From assembly GCA_028564705.1 (NCBI GenBank), contig JAPXFQ010001399.1:561001-625000 (forward strand): DNA of 64,000 bases, written 5' to 3'. This stretch comes from Apricaphanius iberus. Its lineage: Eukaryota; Chordata; Actinopteri; Cyprinodontiformes; Aphaniidae. Within the stretch, counting starts at the first letter, position 1, and every line of letters begins with the position of its first letter. This document shows positions 42,065 through 52,790 of this stretch, one piece after another. The notes under the pieces are model-generated. The model was not told the DNA's origin. It made no database searches and worked only from the letters and a program-made list of their open reading frames with translations. The position numbers and the translations under genes were made by a program.

Positions 42065-43637
42065 CAGTGGGGCAAAAAAGTATTTAGTCAGCCACTGATT
42101 GTGCAAGTTCTCCCACTTAAAATGATGAGAGGTCAGTAATTTTCATCATAGGTACACTTCAACTGTGAGAGACAGAATTTGAAAAAAAATAATCCAGGAA
42201 TTTATTTGTAAATTATGGTGGAAAATAAGTATTTGGTCACTTCAAACAAGGAAGATCTGTCTCTCACAGACCTGTAACTTATTCTTTAAGAAGCTCTTCT
42301 GTCCTGCACTTGTTATCTGTATTAATGGCACCTGTTTGAACTCGTTACCTGTATAAAAGACACCTGTCCACGGCCTCAAACAGTCAGACTCCAAACTCCA
42401 CTATGGCCAAGACCAAAGAGCTTTCGAAGGACACCAGGAAAATAATTGTAGACCTGCACCTAACTGGGAAGAGTGAATCTACAATAGGCAAGCAGCTTGG
42501 TGTGAAAAAATCAACTGTGGGAGCAATTATCAGAAAATGGAAGACATACAAGACCACTGATAATCTCCCTCGATCTGGGGCTCCACGCAAGATCTAATCC
42601 CGTGGGGTCAAAATGATCATGAGAACGGTGAGCAAAAATCCCAGAACCACACGGGGAGACATGGTGAATGACCTGCAGAGAGCTGGGACCAAAGTAACAA
42701 AGGTTACCATCAGTAACACACTACAACGACAGGGAATCAAATCCTGCAGTGCCAGACGTGTCCCCCTGCTTAAGCCAGTGTATGTCCAGGCCCGTCTGAA
42801 GTTTGCCAGAGAGCACATGGATGATACAGCAGAGGATTGGGAGAATGCCATTTGGTCAGATGAAACCAAGGTAGAACTTTTTGGTATAAACTCAACTCGT
42901 CGTGTTTGGAGGAAGAAGAATACTGAGTTGCATCCGAAGAACACCGTACCCACTGTGAAGCATGCGGGTGGAAACATCATGCTTTGGAGGCTGTTTTTCT
43001 GCTAAGGGGACAGGACGACTGATCAGTGTTAAGGAAAGAATGAATGGGGCCATGTATCGTAAGATTTTGAGCCAAAACCTCCTTCCATCAGTGAGAGCTT
43101 TGAAGATGAAACGTGGCTGGGTCTTCCAACATGACAATGATCCCAAACACACTGCCCGGGCAACGAAGGAGTGGCTCCTAAGAAGCATTTGTAAGTCCTG
43201 GATTGGCCTAACCAGTCTCCAGACCTCAACCCCATAGAAAATCTGTGGAGGGAGTTGAAAGTCCGTGTTGCTCGGCGACAGCCCCAAAACATCACTGCTC
43301 TCGAGAAGATCTGCATGGAGGAATGGGCCAAAATACCAGCTACTGTGTGTGCAAACCTGGTAAAGATCTATGGTAATGGTTTGACCTCTGTTATTACCAA
43401 CAAAGGTTATATTACAAAGTATTGAGTAGAATTTTTGTTATTGACCAAATACTTATTTTCCACCATAATTTACAACTAAATTCTTTAAAAATCCTACAAT
43501 GTGAATTCCTGGATTTGTTCTTCACATTCTGTCTCTCACAGTTGAAGTGTACCTATGATGAAAATTACTGACCTGTCATCATTTTTAGTGGGAGAACTTG
43601 CACAATCGGTGGCTGACTAAATACTTTTTTGCCCCAC

Positions 43638-43639
<2 letters not shown>
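42065..43639 (+). mobile_element. Tc1-type transposon, nearly complete
   Basis: Inverted ends of about 110 bp: CAGTGGGGCAAAAAAGTATT (42065) and its inverse ending at 43639, with shared inner phrases (gggagaacttgcacaat; cctatgatgaaaattactga). TA precedes the left end, but a (TG)n run replaces TA at the right. It lies wholly within the intron 41742-43757 of the hAT transposase. Confidence 0.9.
42403..43424 (+). pseudogene. Tc1 transposase with few lesions
   Basis: The frame opens [20 protein letters not shown], with the paired-like helix-turn-helix ([20 protein letters not shown]) and linker [12 protein letters not shown] at 42595-42597 replaces a probable TCA serine codon, after which the same frame continues (42613-43005). 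The first aspartate is in IWSDETKVELFG. A 1-base gain near 42988 in the atgctttgg-ggctg region shifts the frame; the second aspartate follows in [11 protein letters not shown]. Another shift near 43190 precedes [11 protein letters not shown] with the glutamate. Length and all three catalytic residues fit a normal ~340-residue Tc1 transposase. It ends near 43424. Confidence 0.85.

Positions 43640-43684
<45 letters not shown>
43640..43684. repeat. (GT)n(AT)n microsatellite at Tc1 right junction
   Basis: About 10 GT then 11 AT units begin exactly where the TA target duplicate is expected. Confidence 0.95.
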
Positions 43685-43691
<7 letters not shown>

Positions 43692-43757
43692 GAATAAAAA
43701 TGTATTTCTTATATTATATTGTCATTTATTGCGAAACATTTTTCTCTCTGTCTACAG

Positions 43758-44644
43758 AAAAAGTCAATCAAGACAAGCGAGTGGACAGAGCAGTTGGAGT
43801 CTGTAAAAAGGTGGTGGCTGCCTTCTCTTACTCTTGGAAAAAAGAACCGGGACCTTGCAGCTGCTCAAGAGGAGTTTCACTTGCCAAAGCACAAGCTTAT
43901 CACTGAAACACCGACAAGATGGGGCTCCCGTCAACAAATGGTGAAGTGGATTCTGGAGCAGAAAAGGGCCATTACAGAGGTCCTCTCAAAGGACAAGAAG
44001 ACCAGGTCACTGGTTCCTACATGGCAAGATGTGGACGTTTTAGAGTCTATAGATGCAGCTCTAAGCCCACTCCTTGATTTCACTGATGCCTTGTCCGGTG
44101 AGTCCTACGTCAGTGTATCATTCTTAAAACCAGTGATGCATCTCTTCAACACTTACTCTTGAAGGAAGCGGAGGATGACACAGAGCTCACAAGAAGCATA
44201 AAGACAACAGAAGAGAGGGCTGTGTTGGAGATGCTGAACGGAGAGAAAGCAGTTGGAGAAGAAGCCATTGGAAATGCTTCTGCAGCAGGGCCTCCACCTC
44301 CATCCAAGAAAACAATGAGGTCTCTGGCTAGCTTTTTTTCAAACAGGCCCATTACTTCAGACACAGAAGGCTTGAGTGCAGAGCTGGCAGCTGAGAGGGA
44401 GCTCAGCAACTACCTTTTGTCTCCAGGTTCTGACAATGACTCAAATCCTCTGGACTGGTGGAAGGTCTATCAAAAGAACTTCCCCAGAGTAAGCCAACTG
44501 GCAAAACATTACTTGTGCATTCAGGCAACAAGTTCCCCATCTGAGAATGTTTTCAGTACAGGTGGCAATATTGTGACGTGCAAAATGACATCTTTGAAGC
44601 CAGATAATGTAGACCAGCTTTTATTTCCTGCTCGAAACCTTTAG
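43758..44644 (+). pseudogene. hAT transposase exon 2
   Basis: It follows acceptor ctctctgtctacag. First frame to 44162: VKRWWLPSLTLGKKNRDLAA, ITETPTRWGSRQQMVKWILE (the conserved TRW region) and VSFLKPVMHLFNT. The sequence then shifts near 44160 into a frame reading LKEAEDDTELTRSI... to the stop at 44642-44644. The late part has NPLDWWKVYQKNFPRVSQLA and SSPSENVFSTGGNIV, the hAT dimerisation domain. Roughly 100 residues expected between the two parts are missing. Inactive, but the C-terminus is well kept. Confidence 0.8.
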
Positions 44645-45160
44645 AGCCTTTCATGGGGCATCATCAACCCTCAACAATGTCCCTGTCCCAGCAAGATTTG
44701 TGTTGTTGCTCACTCCTTTTTTTCTGTTGTTTATTGTAGCAATTCTGAGCTCTTTAGTTGTTTTTTAGCCTGGTTGAAGCACTTTTGTTTAAATCTAGTT
44801 AAAGTTAATTTAGTTAAATTTAGTCAAAGTTTAAGTTAGTTTAAAAGTTAAAGATATTTATATTGCGAAAGATAAAAGTTGTATTTACCTGATAGTGATT
44901 TAAAATTTGTTTGAACACAAATAAACCCAAATAAAACGTGAACTTCAATTTATTGTACAGTTTTTATTCCTAAAATGTTATTCGGGAGGAGTTTCATTGA
45001 TTTGGCAAAAAATATTTACAATTTTACAGGCCTCTGTTGTGGGCATTCTTGGCAGTTTTTCTAAAGTTTTTATATAGTATATCGATATCGGAATTATATT
45101 GTATCTACCGAAATTAGGAAATATATTGTGATATAAGTTTTGGCCAGCACTACTTTTGAC

Positions 45161-46329
45161 ACATTCATGGACGCTGTAATCTGAAGTTACTCTCCAGTGA
45201 CTCCGCCCTCTAGCCAATCGGTGACCAACAGCTGTCTGACGTCGCTTTTCAGTACCAGTTTAGTACAGATGGAACCACAACAGAGCTGGTAGGAAAAACA
45301 GTATCGGCTTGGCGCGACTCAGCCCGACTTCTGCCAGTGAAGAGTAAAAGGCACACTGTACTAGGCTGAGTCGTGCCAAGTCGTACCAGTACAGAAACAC
45401 CTTTTAGTTTAGCTGAAGCCTACAACAGATGGAAAACTTTAACGGCATCAAAACATAATTTTCTCAATTTGAAAGGTAAGACGGCTAAAGTTAGCTGTTG
45501 TATATGACGTTGTAGATACGAGAACACTGATCATGACCCATCAACTTCCACACCTAGTAAACGGAAGGAAAGGAAGCGGTTTCCTCCTGCTCTGTCCAGT
45601 ATAGGAAGCTCGCTTTCACAGCTGCGGTGAGTGGCTATTATAAAAGCTTTTCTAGCTAGCTTTCTGTATTGACATAGGTCTCCCACCATACACCTTAATT
45701 AAATACTTATGCTGTGATATCTGTCAGATGTTTATGTAAATTCTAAAGTATAAATTATAACTTTTATAGAGGACATCACCAAGATGAGTGTAGAATACCA
45801 CTCAGCTACCGAAATAAGATGCAGAGAGGTTGGGTACAAAAGCTTATTGATGCCTTTGAACCATATTTTGTTATAATTATTTCTCGTTTAGTATTTTAAA
45901 CTTATTGGTACAAAATAGCCCTTACCCTGTACAATTCGTCGCTGGACATGATGCTGGCTGGTTACGGCAACAAAACTGGCATCCAGATGGCTCAAAATTA
46001 AGTTTCGTTATTGCAGCTACAACCTCAACACACTAGATTTGGTGCCCATGTTCTATATTGAGTCTTTAACACAATCAGCCAGTTCTAGCTGAAAAACCAT
46101 GCACAATTGATATAGAAGTTCCTACTTTGAGAATTCTGCACTCCACGATCGGAGGATGTGGCATTAAAGAAAAAGTTGTCCTGTGTCAAAGATAAAAAAG
46201 GTTTAATCCATTCACCTCAGTTGCGCAGAGAGGGGAACAAATCTCAACTGAGCTCAACTTTGGTTTAAATGAGGAAATAGGCTTAGTTCAGCAAGGAATC
46301 AGCACAGCTGGTAATCCATAGATATATTT
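45161..46329. other. Noncoding stretch with an inverted repeat
   Basis: Contains arms cttggcgcgactcagcc (about 45308-45324) and ggctgagtcgtgccaag (about 45364-45380), one mismatch, which could be part of a small hAT-like MITE. No gene recognised in the remainder. Confidence 0.5.
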
Positions 46330-46907
46330 AAACATGCATGAGCAATTATGGACTTTGCAATGCATGGCGATTTCTTCACCCCACTAACAGTAAATGCACT
46401 TCTTTTCTCAATGTTCACCATTCTTATTCTAGATTGGAGTATTTATTAATTAGCAGCTCACTGTTGAATGATATTTCAGACACTGAGATAAATCCTATAG
46501 TTATCAGAGATCACGCTCCTTATAATATATTCACGCTCCATATAATATATTCCCAGACCAAGCTGGGAATATATTATATGATCCTGAAAGAATACCAGTT
46601 ATTGTCTCATTTCTCTTAACAATGTTGATCTTAAAATAATCTGGAAAGCGCTTGCAAAAAGGAGAAAGTAACTCCTCCTTTTAATTAATCCTGATCAAAC
46701 TGGTTTTATACAAGGGCGGCTCTCCACAAATTCACGTAGATTAATAGATTTAATTGATTATTAATATAAAAACATCTAAACTAATATATTTCTTTAGATG
46801 CAGAAAAAGCATTTGATAGGGTTAACTGAACATTTTTGCAACCTTACATAAATTTGGCTTCAGAAATTATTTTATAAACTGGTTGAAAATATTACACGGT
46901 TCCCTAA

Positions 46908-47680
46908 AGCTGCATTCAGACCGCATCCGTTGGGTACATCGAGAAACACATCCAACGGATGAAGTTTGACGTATGTACTTTTTGGCTTCCATAGCCTGCT
47001 TCTGAGGAAAAAACAACGCATTGGCGGGGCTTCCTCTGTTGCCGTACGTTCTGAACTATGGTGGACCGTATCGAGAGAGTGTCTTGGCTTTATTAGCTGG
47101 ATGAAGCTAGACAACGTTGACATTGGGTGCATCAGCGCCCATTATTCAGATGTGTTCTGAGTTTGGGGAGTTTAACCATTTTCTCCAGGAGCTGCGTATG
47201 GATGAGGTTCGCTTTCAGTGCTACTTCCGTCTGTCGCGCGCCTAATTTTACGACCTCCTCGGCAGCATCGGAGCTTAAATCTCCTACCAGGACACCAACT
47301 AGAGGTTCTCTGTTCCTCTTTATGAGCACCTGTCCATCTGACTTCGGTAAGTGTTATTTATGATTTTTTAAATCTGCGTTTGTTGAAATTGTTTTCACTG
47401 GACCCGCGCTTCATTCAAGATACGTGTATGGTGACAGCACTACAGTGAGATGCTCTGATTGGGTGCCGCACTGCATTGGGTCCGTCAAAACCTCAGCTTG
47501 CTGAACTTCTGTGACGCATGCGTTGGTACGTTGCCGTATGAAGCGCAAGCGTCGTTGACGGAGCCAACGTACCCAACGCAACGCAGAGCCCTTGACGGAC
47601 CTCTGACTTACTCCACCATAGACTTTACATGTAATCTTGCCGCAACTGACGCTGACGTATGGGGCGGTGTGAATGCAGCA
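46908..47680 (+). mobile_element. PIF/Harbinger-derived element, copy 2
   Basis: Ends AGCTGCATTCAGACCGC (46908) and the inverse TGCTGCATTCACACCGC (ending 47680) lie between TAA duplicates (46905-46907 and 47681-47683). Same internal plan as 28698-29445 but in reverse: the transposase start in front, then donor tcg/GTAAGT at about 47345, then the far end. It is inserted in the L1 RT region. Confidence 0.85.
47060..47345 (+). pseudogene. Harbinger transposase N-terminal exon, copy 2
   Basis: The sequence corresponds to copy 1: a MVDRIERVSWLYLLDE-like trace from about 47060, then HQRPLFRCVLSLGSLTIF in the shadow frame and a MCSEFGEFNHFLQELRMDEV-like trace in the coding frame, ending at the same GTAAGT donor. 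One TAA is visible in the coding frame near 47246. No catalytic part. Confidence 0.55.
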
Positions 47681-47851
47681 TAACAGCATGTATCAGGACT
47701 AATAACCAAACATCATGTAGGTTTTACCTTCAGAGAAGTACCAGGCAGACGCGGCTTCTCTCTCCATCCCTATTTGCTACTTTAGTTGCACTATTAGCAG
47801 CAACAATCAGGCAAACCAACAATATTAAAAGGTGATATATTGGGCGACTGT

Positions 47852-48095
47852 GGCTCAGTAGAGTAGAGTTGGCTTGCAATCGGAGGGTCGTAGGTTCGAT
47901 TCGAGCTTTCTCCAGTCACATGTTGATGTGCCACTGGGCAAGGCACTAAACCCCAAAAAACATCGTCCTACTGAACCATGTTGGTTGTCGGTGTATGAAT
48001 GTGAGTGTGTATGGGTGAATGTGGCTTCAATGTAAAGCGCTTTGAGTGGTCAGTATGACTAGAAAAGCGCTATATAAGTTCAGTCCATTTTCCAT
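47852..48095 (+). mobile_element. tRNA-derived SINE, copy 2
   Basis: The forward copy starts gcgactgtggctcag (A-box-like) and carries ggttcgattcgagc (B-box-like) about 40 bp later. The body ends gtaaagcgctttgagtggtc and gctatataagttcagtcc. It sits between RT blocks of the L1. The tRNA-like head belongs to the SINE and is not a functional tRNA gene. Confidence 0.8.
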
Positions 48096-48354
48096 TTATA
48101 AAATGCATCAACATAGAACATAAAATAAGTCCGTATGCAGAGGATGTATTACTTTTTCTACAGAATTTAAAAACTCTCTCAGGTAATAGAGTTGATACAA
48201 TCTTATACAAGAGTTTCAGGTTATTCCATACATTGTTTAAAATCTATGGTTCTTCCAATCAATTGTTCTTTCCAGAGTCCCATCACTATACAACTGCAGT
48301 CAGGGAATGATATATTTAGGCATCAATGTCTCACCAAGACTGGCAGATTCATCA

Positions 48355-49045
48355 CACTAAGCTCCTGTGGTCATGAAGTCATTTGGTTCTCTCCTATCTC
48401 AAGACCCTCACGACCACCCCCCCCCTCCCGGACCCCCTACAGTTTGATTACAGAGCCAACAGGTCTGTAGACAATGTGATCAACATAGCTCTACACTTCA
48501 TCCCACAGGAAGCAGCATGTGAGGCTCGGGAAGAATTTCTTGAACTCCTGGACAATCAGCACTAGCTAGCTCCACTCAGGGCTGTGTTATTTTCTCCTCT
48601 GCTATTCTCCCTATACACCAACAGTTGCACCACCAACCTGTCAAGCTAATTAAGTTTACAGATGACACCACGGTTATCGGACTCATCTTGGACGGGGATG
48701 AGTCTGCCTACAGGATGGAGATTGAACGTCTGGTGTCCTTGTGTAATCCCAACACTCTGGTGCTGAACACCCAGAAGAAGGTGGAAATTATTGGGGACTT
48801 CAGGAAGGACACAGCCCACACCCCAACATCATTGTGGTCTCATTTCGCTCCCTGGGTGCCACCATCACCCAAGACCTCAAGTGGGAGCCCACCACCGCTC
48901 CTGTCATAAAGAAGGCCCAGCAGAGGATACTTCCTAAGGCAGCTTAAGAAATTCAACCTGCCAATATGGATGATGATGCAATTTACCACCTCCATTACTG
49001 TGTTGTACGCTGGAGCCACCATCAGGGACAAACAGAGACTTGATT
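48355..49045 (+). pseudogene. Non-LTR reverse transcriptase fragment (Rex1/CR1-like)
   Basis: Frame 48383-48565 has LPDPLQFDYRANRSVDNVIN, a block preceding the RT catalytic core. Frame 48625-48909 has PVKLIKFTDDTTVIGLILDG (TDD in place of ADD), LVLNTQKKVEIIGDFRKD, then TISQDLKW- and KAQQRILPKAA-like traces. The first catalytic block is deleted between them. It is a different subfamily from the Rex1-like copies at 10-20 kb. The (C)n run at 48417-48426 is incidental. Confidence 0.7.
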
Positions 49046-50184
49046 AGACTTTTGAAAGTTCCAAAATTTCTCTATTTAAAATCCTTGTTCTATTAATTTC
49101 ATTTAAAATTCTTTTCTGAGAATTAAGGCTGCTTTGCATGTAATAATTCTTTATCATATACCAATTTCATTTTTTATGTTGAATTACTAAAATAACTTTT
49201 GCACAATATTCATTTTTTTTAAGTTTAAGCTGTGCATCAGTTGTGTGTTCCCTAATAAAATACAGCCAAAAACTTATTTTGGAATATGACAGAGTAATTC
49301 TGAAATATCAGTTTTAACCTGACACATGTCTGGTTTTTATCAGCAATCTCTTTCTCTCTTTACCTGAAGACCCTGCATCATCCTCTCAGCTGCTTGCCTC
49401 GCATCTCCTCCCTGACTCTGATCTTTCTATTAACAAGGACAATACCGATTTCTCTAAAAGATGTGGATCGCAATGAGCACAAGTTTTACACAGAAATGTA
49501 GAACTTGCAAGGAATGTAACATAAGTAACATTTGTATGGTTTACTAGCTTAAAACACTGTCTTGATTTTCCATCATTTAGCTAATATTAGATTTATGAAA
49601 CAGCAAAACTCAACTTACACCTTGTTTGAAAAAATCTCTGCAATGATTTTTGCCTTTTGCTACATCTGGCTTGTTTGCCTAATAATATTGATCAAATCAG
49701 CTTCAAGATATCTCCCCCTACTTGGATCGGCCAACTCATTTATGTGTCAACAGTATTCATTCTGTGTGCTGTGATGTATTTAACCTGGGATTTTTCATTA
49801 CCCTGATGAAGGTTTGAAGCTGAAATGCGGTGGTCTTAATAACGTTGAGTACACTTTCCAGTGTTGCTAGAGCTTCATTTGATCTTCCAGTTTTCTCCTT
49901 CTCCATGCACCTAGAAAGTGAGTGAAGCTGCACCAGCACTTTTGATTCATCAATGTGTGCCTTCACAGCTTTCCCTGCCCCACACCCCCTTATCCGGATC
50001 TTTACTTGACATTCTAAGCAAAACACCCTACTGTGACAAGTCCGCTCTTGTTACTGGGGCATCAGGTGTAAATATACAGCTAAAGGCCTGGGGTTGCAGG
50101 CTTGCGTCAAGGGGACTCAACCCCATGTCAACGACTTCATGCAATCTGCTGGAAATCCTTACATAAAAAACTTTGAACTGATTG
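49046..50184. other. No identified gene
   Basis: AT-rich to 49750. From about 49890 the sequence resembles the 3' untranslated end of an L2-like LINE or SINE. A minus-strand frame at 50026-49757 has no recognised domain. Confidence 0.35.
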
Positions 50185-50277
50185 GAATGTTTGTATTGAA
50201 TTGACTTTTGTTGTAAAGTGCCCTGAGTTGACATTTGTTGTAAATTGGCGCTATATAAATAAAAGGGAACTGAATTT
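50185..50277 (+). repeat. LINE/SINE 3'-end repeat
   Basis: ttgacttttgttgtaaagtg, then ttgacatttgttgtaaattg, then gcgctatataaataaa, a 3' end common to several fish LINE/SINE families. Confidence 0.6.
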
Positions 50278-50636
50278 AATTAAAGATTATCCGCACAGAG
50301 TCCAGAAGTTTGCTTTCAGACTCAAACATAAAAAAGACGAAGTCCGAAAAATCACAGTTTTTCATGGCCTGTTTGCTTTAGAGGCATGGAGGAGCGATTT
50401 ACACATAGATATATCTGATGAGTCATATGTGTGTGCGCATGCGTCTGCGTCCTGATGCCTCCTGCTAACTCCGGCTCGTTAAAACGGTTTTATCTAGTTT
50501 TAAATTCTTTTTTAACTGTTTGTTTTTCGTTTTTTAATAATTTATTTTGACTAGTTTTAACCGTTTTTAACTTTTAGCGACATATCTTTTATCGGACGCG
50601 TTTTTAATCAGAGCACGGACCGCTGTTACTTCCGCC

Positions 50637-51848
50637 ATGCCTCCACTCACCTGTAGCTCCGGGTGTGATGGTTGTGCCAGGCTAACCAAGAAAATCCAGG
50701 AACTGGAGCAGAGGATCACCAATTTACACCTGATCCAGGTCCAAGAGCGCGACGTGGACATCATCTTTAGCCGAACTTTCGCTGCTGCCACCAGCGCCCA
50801 GCTAGCCGACACAATCCCCTGCCAGCCCGGTGAAGCTGCGGAGGGGGAATCCATCGCTGGGTCTCCAGGCGGACTCGGACAGACGAACGCCGGCGGAGGT
50901 ACAACATCTACGGCAGAGGAGTGCTGGATCCAGCAGAGGGCTAAGCCAAAAGCCCCCCTCAGCTCCACTCCGGTGCCCCAGGTTGCGTGGTCGACGGTCG
51001 GGCCTGGTCGCAGTGGGGGCGCCCGGAGCGGCTTTCACTGTTCTCCTCCACCCGGCCTTCCGCTGTCGAACTGCTTCGGTGCCCTGGGGGACGACTTCCC
51101 TCCTCTGACCGTCCCTCCGACCGCGCCGAAGACCAGCAGCTCCGCAGGACCGCCGCCCATCCCCTCCCAGCAGCCAGAGCAGCAGTCAGACTCCGGTATC
51201 CACCCACGTCGCGCCAGACCCAGGACTACAGCCGGGACCCGCCGAGGAGTGCTTCACTACACCCCGAATCCACGGAACGAGCCCTCGGCGCCCTCTAAAC
51301 ACCGCTGCAGTCCTGTGGAAGCCAAGCTGCCCAACATCCAGCAGGTCCTGGATAACGAGAGGTCTTCTGCCCAGCAGCCAGCACACCGTCCACCCAGCAC
51401 TCTCATCATTGGAGATTCTATTATCCGGCATGTTAGGATGAGAGGAGCTGTCACCCTTTGTTTTCCTGGAGCTACAGTAAAGGATATATCTGAACAGATT
51501 CTGGACTCCATCCAACGTTACCCTACTGTGAGTAAAGTTATAATTCATGCTGGAACCAATGACATCCGTAAACAGCAGTCTGAGCTTTTAAAGCAGGATT
51601 TTATTCATCTTTTTAATCTTTTAAAAGACAAGCCCCTATCTGTTTTTATTTCTGGCCCCACTCCCACCATCAGCAGAGGAATAAATCGCTTCAGCAGGTT
51701 ACTCTCTCTCAACACTTGGCTTTCCTCTGTTACCGTGATGCACAACATTGGTTTTATAGACAATTTTAACATTTTCTGGGGTTGGAGTCAATTATTGGGG
51801 CAGATGGACTACATCTTAACAGACAAGGTACCCGAATGCTGGCATTAA
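50637..51848 (+). pseudogene. LINE ORF1, esterase (SGNH hydrolase-like) type
   Basis: 403 residues from an ATG in context cgccATGcc. N-terminus: a cysteine cluster CSSGCDGC (residues 6-13) and a short coiled-coil (about 16-42). Middle: a P/S/T-rich linker (about 75-235). C-terminus: an SGNH esterase-like domain with TLIIGDSIIRHVRM (about 254-268, the Ser motif), CFPGATVKDI, HAGTNDIRK (about 303-311, the Asn motif) and ISGPTPTISRGI. The final DGxH motif is encoded at about 51803 but in another frame, so a 1-base change just before it gives a wrong C-terminus ending DKVPECWH. Esterase ORF1 proteins are known in CR1/L2 LINEs; their role is unclear, possibly membrane or lipid contact. Confidence 0.8.
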
Positions 51849-52153
51849 GCCTGGCATACCCTCGCCCACCCCTGTCCCCTGCACCGGCTCCAGCTGCTCC
51901 TGTCCTCTCTGCCCCATCCACAACATCCTGATGTGCAGCAGGTCCTTGTTCCTATGAACTCAATCCTGATTTTAACAGTAACTCGCATATCGGACTTGGA
52001 CCTTACCCTACTTCATTCATACCTGTTATTGTCAGCAGAGAGCGAAGAAATAATCATAAGCTAAGAAAATGCAACCCAAATAATCATAAACAGTTACTAA
52101 AAATCCCACCTACAGTAAGTCATACAGTCACTCCATCACCAACCACTATTAAT

Positions 52154-52790
52154 ATGGCTCTTTTAAATGTTCGCTCTCTGCTGAATAAAACTTTTATAAT
52201 AAATGACTTGATTTTAGATAATAACCCTCAGTGTTTATTTTTAACCGAGACATGGCTGAGTGCAGATGCCCCTGCTGTTCTTACAGAGGCCTCTCCACCT
52301 AATAATAACTTTTCTTATTCTACGAGGGGACGCGGAACTGCTTTTATTAGTTCATCAACTCTTTCCGCCAAACCTGTTTTATTTAATAATTTTACCACGT
52401 TTGAATACACTGCCTCTGTTTTTAGCACTCCTCAGATTTTATGTGTCACAGTTTATAGGCCTCCGAAAAGGAATGCACTTTTTATTCCAGAATTTTCAGA
52501 GTTTTTTATCAATTTTACACAACTCTTATGAGAGGATAATTTTAGCTGGTGATTTTAATCTACATATAGATAACCTTTTAGAAACTTTATCAACAGATTT
52601 TTTAAATATTTTAAATTATATGGATTTTAGCCAACATGTCATGCAGCCGACTCACAACAGAGGACACAACCTAGACCTGGTCATCACGTATGGCCTGTCC
52701 ACCAGTGTGTCCTCTGTTGTTGACTTGGCTGTCTCTGACCACTACTGTGTTTTTTTAATATCACCAGTTTTATCCAATCAGAGACCTCTG
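52154..52790 (+). pseudogene. LINE AP-endonuclease domain, one frameshift
   Basis: First frame: MALLNVRSLLNKTFIINDLI with the Asn of the first motif, CLFLTETWLSADAP with the metal-binding Glu, then VTVYRPPKRN. A frame change near 52515 moves to the frame reading AGDFNLHIDN (Asp and Asn of the catalytic centre), HNLDLVITYGL and VSDHYCVF with the catalytic His, ending at TGA (52791-52793) where the next frame begins. All catalytic residues are present, so the domain decayed recently. Confidence 0.8.

Larger units (their letters stand above)
41108..45152 (+). mobile_element. hAT-superfamily transposon with spliced transposase, interrupted by Tc1
   Basis: Ends TAGGGCTGGATGACA (41108) and the inverse TAGTGCTGGCCAAAA (ending 45152) are flanked by cttttaca (41100-41107) and cttttgac (45153-45160), a slightly decayed 8-bp duplication. 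Subterminal atcgatat-type repeats occur at both ends. It contains two transposase exons and an intron that holds a complete Tc1 element. Confidence 0.8.
46338..48340 (+). pseudogene. L1 ORF2 endonuclease end and RT fragments
   Basis: Frame 46338-46619: MSNYGLCNAWRFLHPTNSKC, HSYSRLEYLLIS and IVIRDHAPY, the SDHxP-like end of the endonuclease. 46620-46905: DQTGFIQGRLSTNSRRLIDL, then DAEKAFDRVN, the first RT catalytic block, with several stops. After the Harbinger element and SINE, 48118-48330 holds YAEDVLLFLQNLKTL (YADD changed to YAED) and an INVSPRLAD-like block. ORF2 would supply nicking and reverse transcription; this copy is defunct. Confidence 0.7.
46330..48345 (+). mobile_element. L1-clade LINE, ORF2 part, interrupted
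   Basis: Endonuclease end (46338-46500), RT blocks before (46620-46905) and after (48118-48330) inserted elements. The 3' end of an L1 ORF2 reappears at 55540-56160, so the two are probably halves of one copy separated by the LINE insertions at 48355-55520. Confidence 0.7.

Noticed and set aside
47852..47920. tRNA gene
   Set aside because: A- and B-box-like motifs are present, but the sequence is the head of a SINE with a long conserved body and multiple copies; no proper cloverleaf was established.
50201..50455. 84-codon ORF upstream of the L2-like ORF1
   Set aside because: Begins within a LINE/SINE tail repeat and has no known domain; probably 5' UTR or chance.
50802..51298. Overlapping ORFs on both strands in the LINE ORF1 region
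   Set aside because: Shadow frames caused by the GC-rich P/S-rich linker of ORF1.
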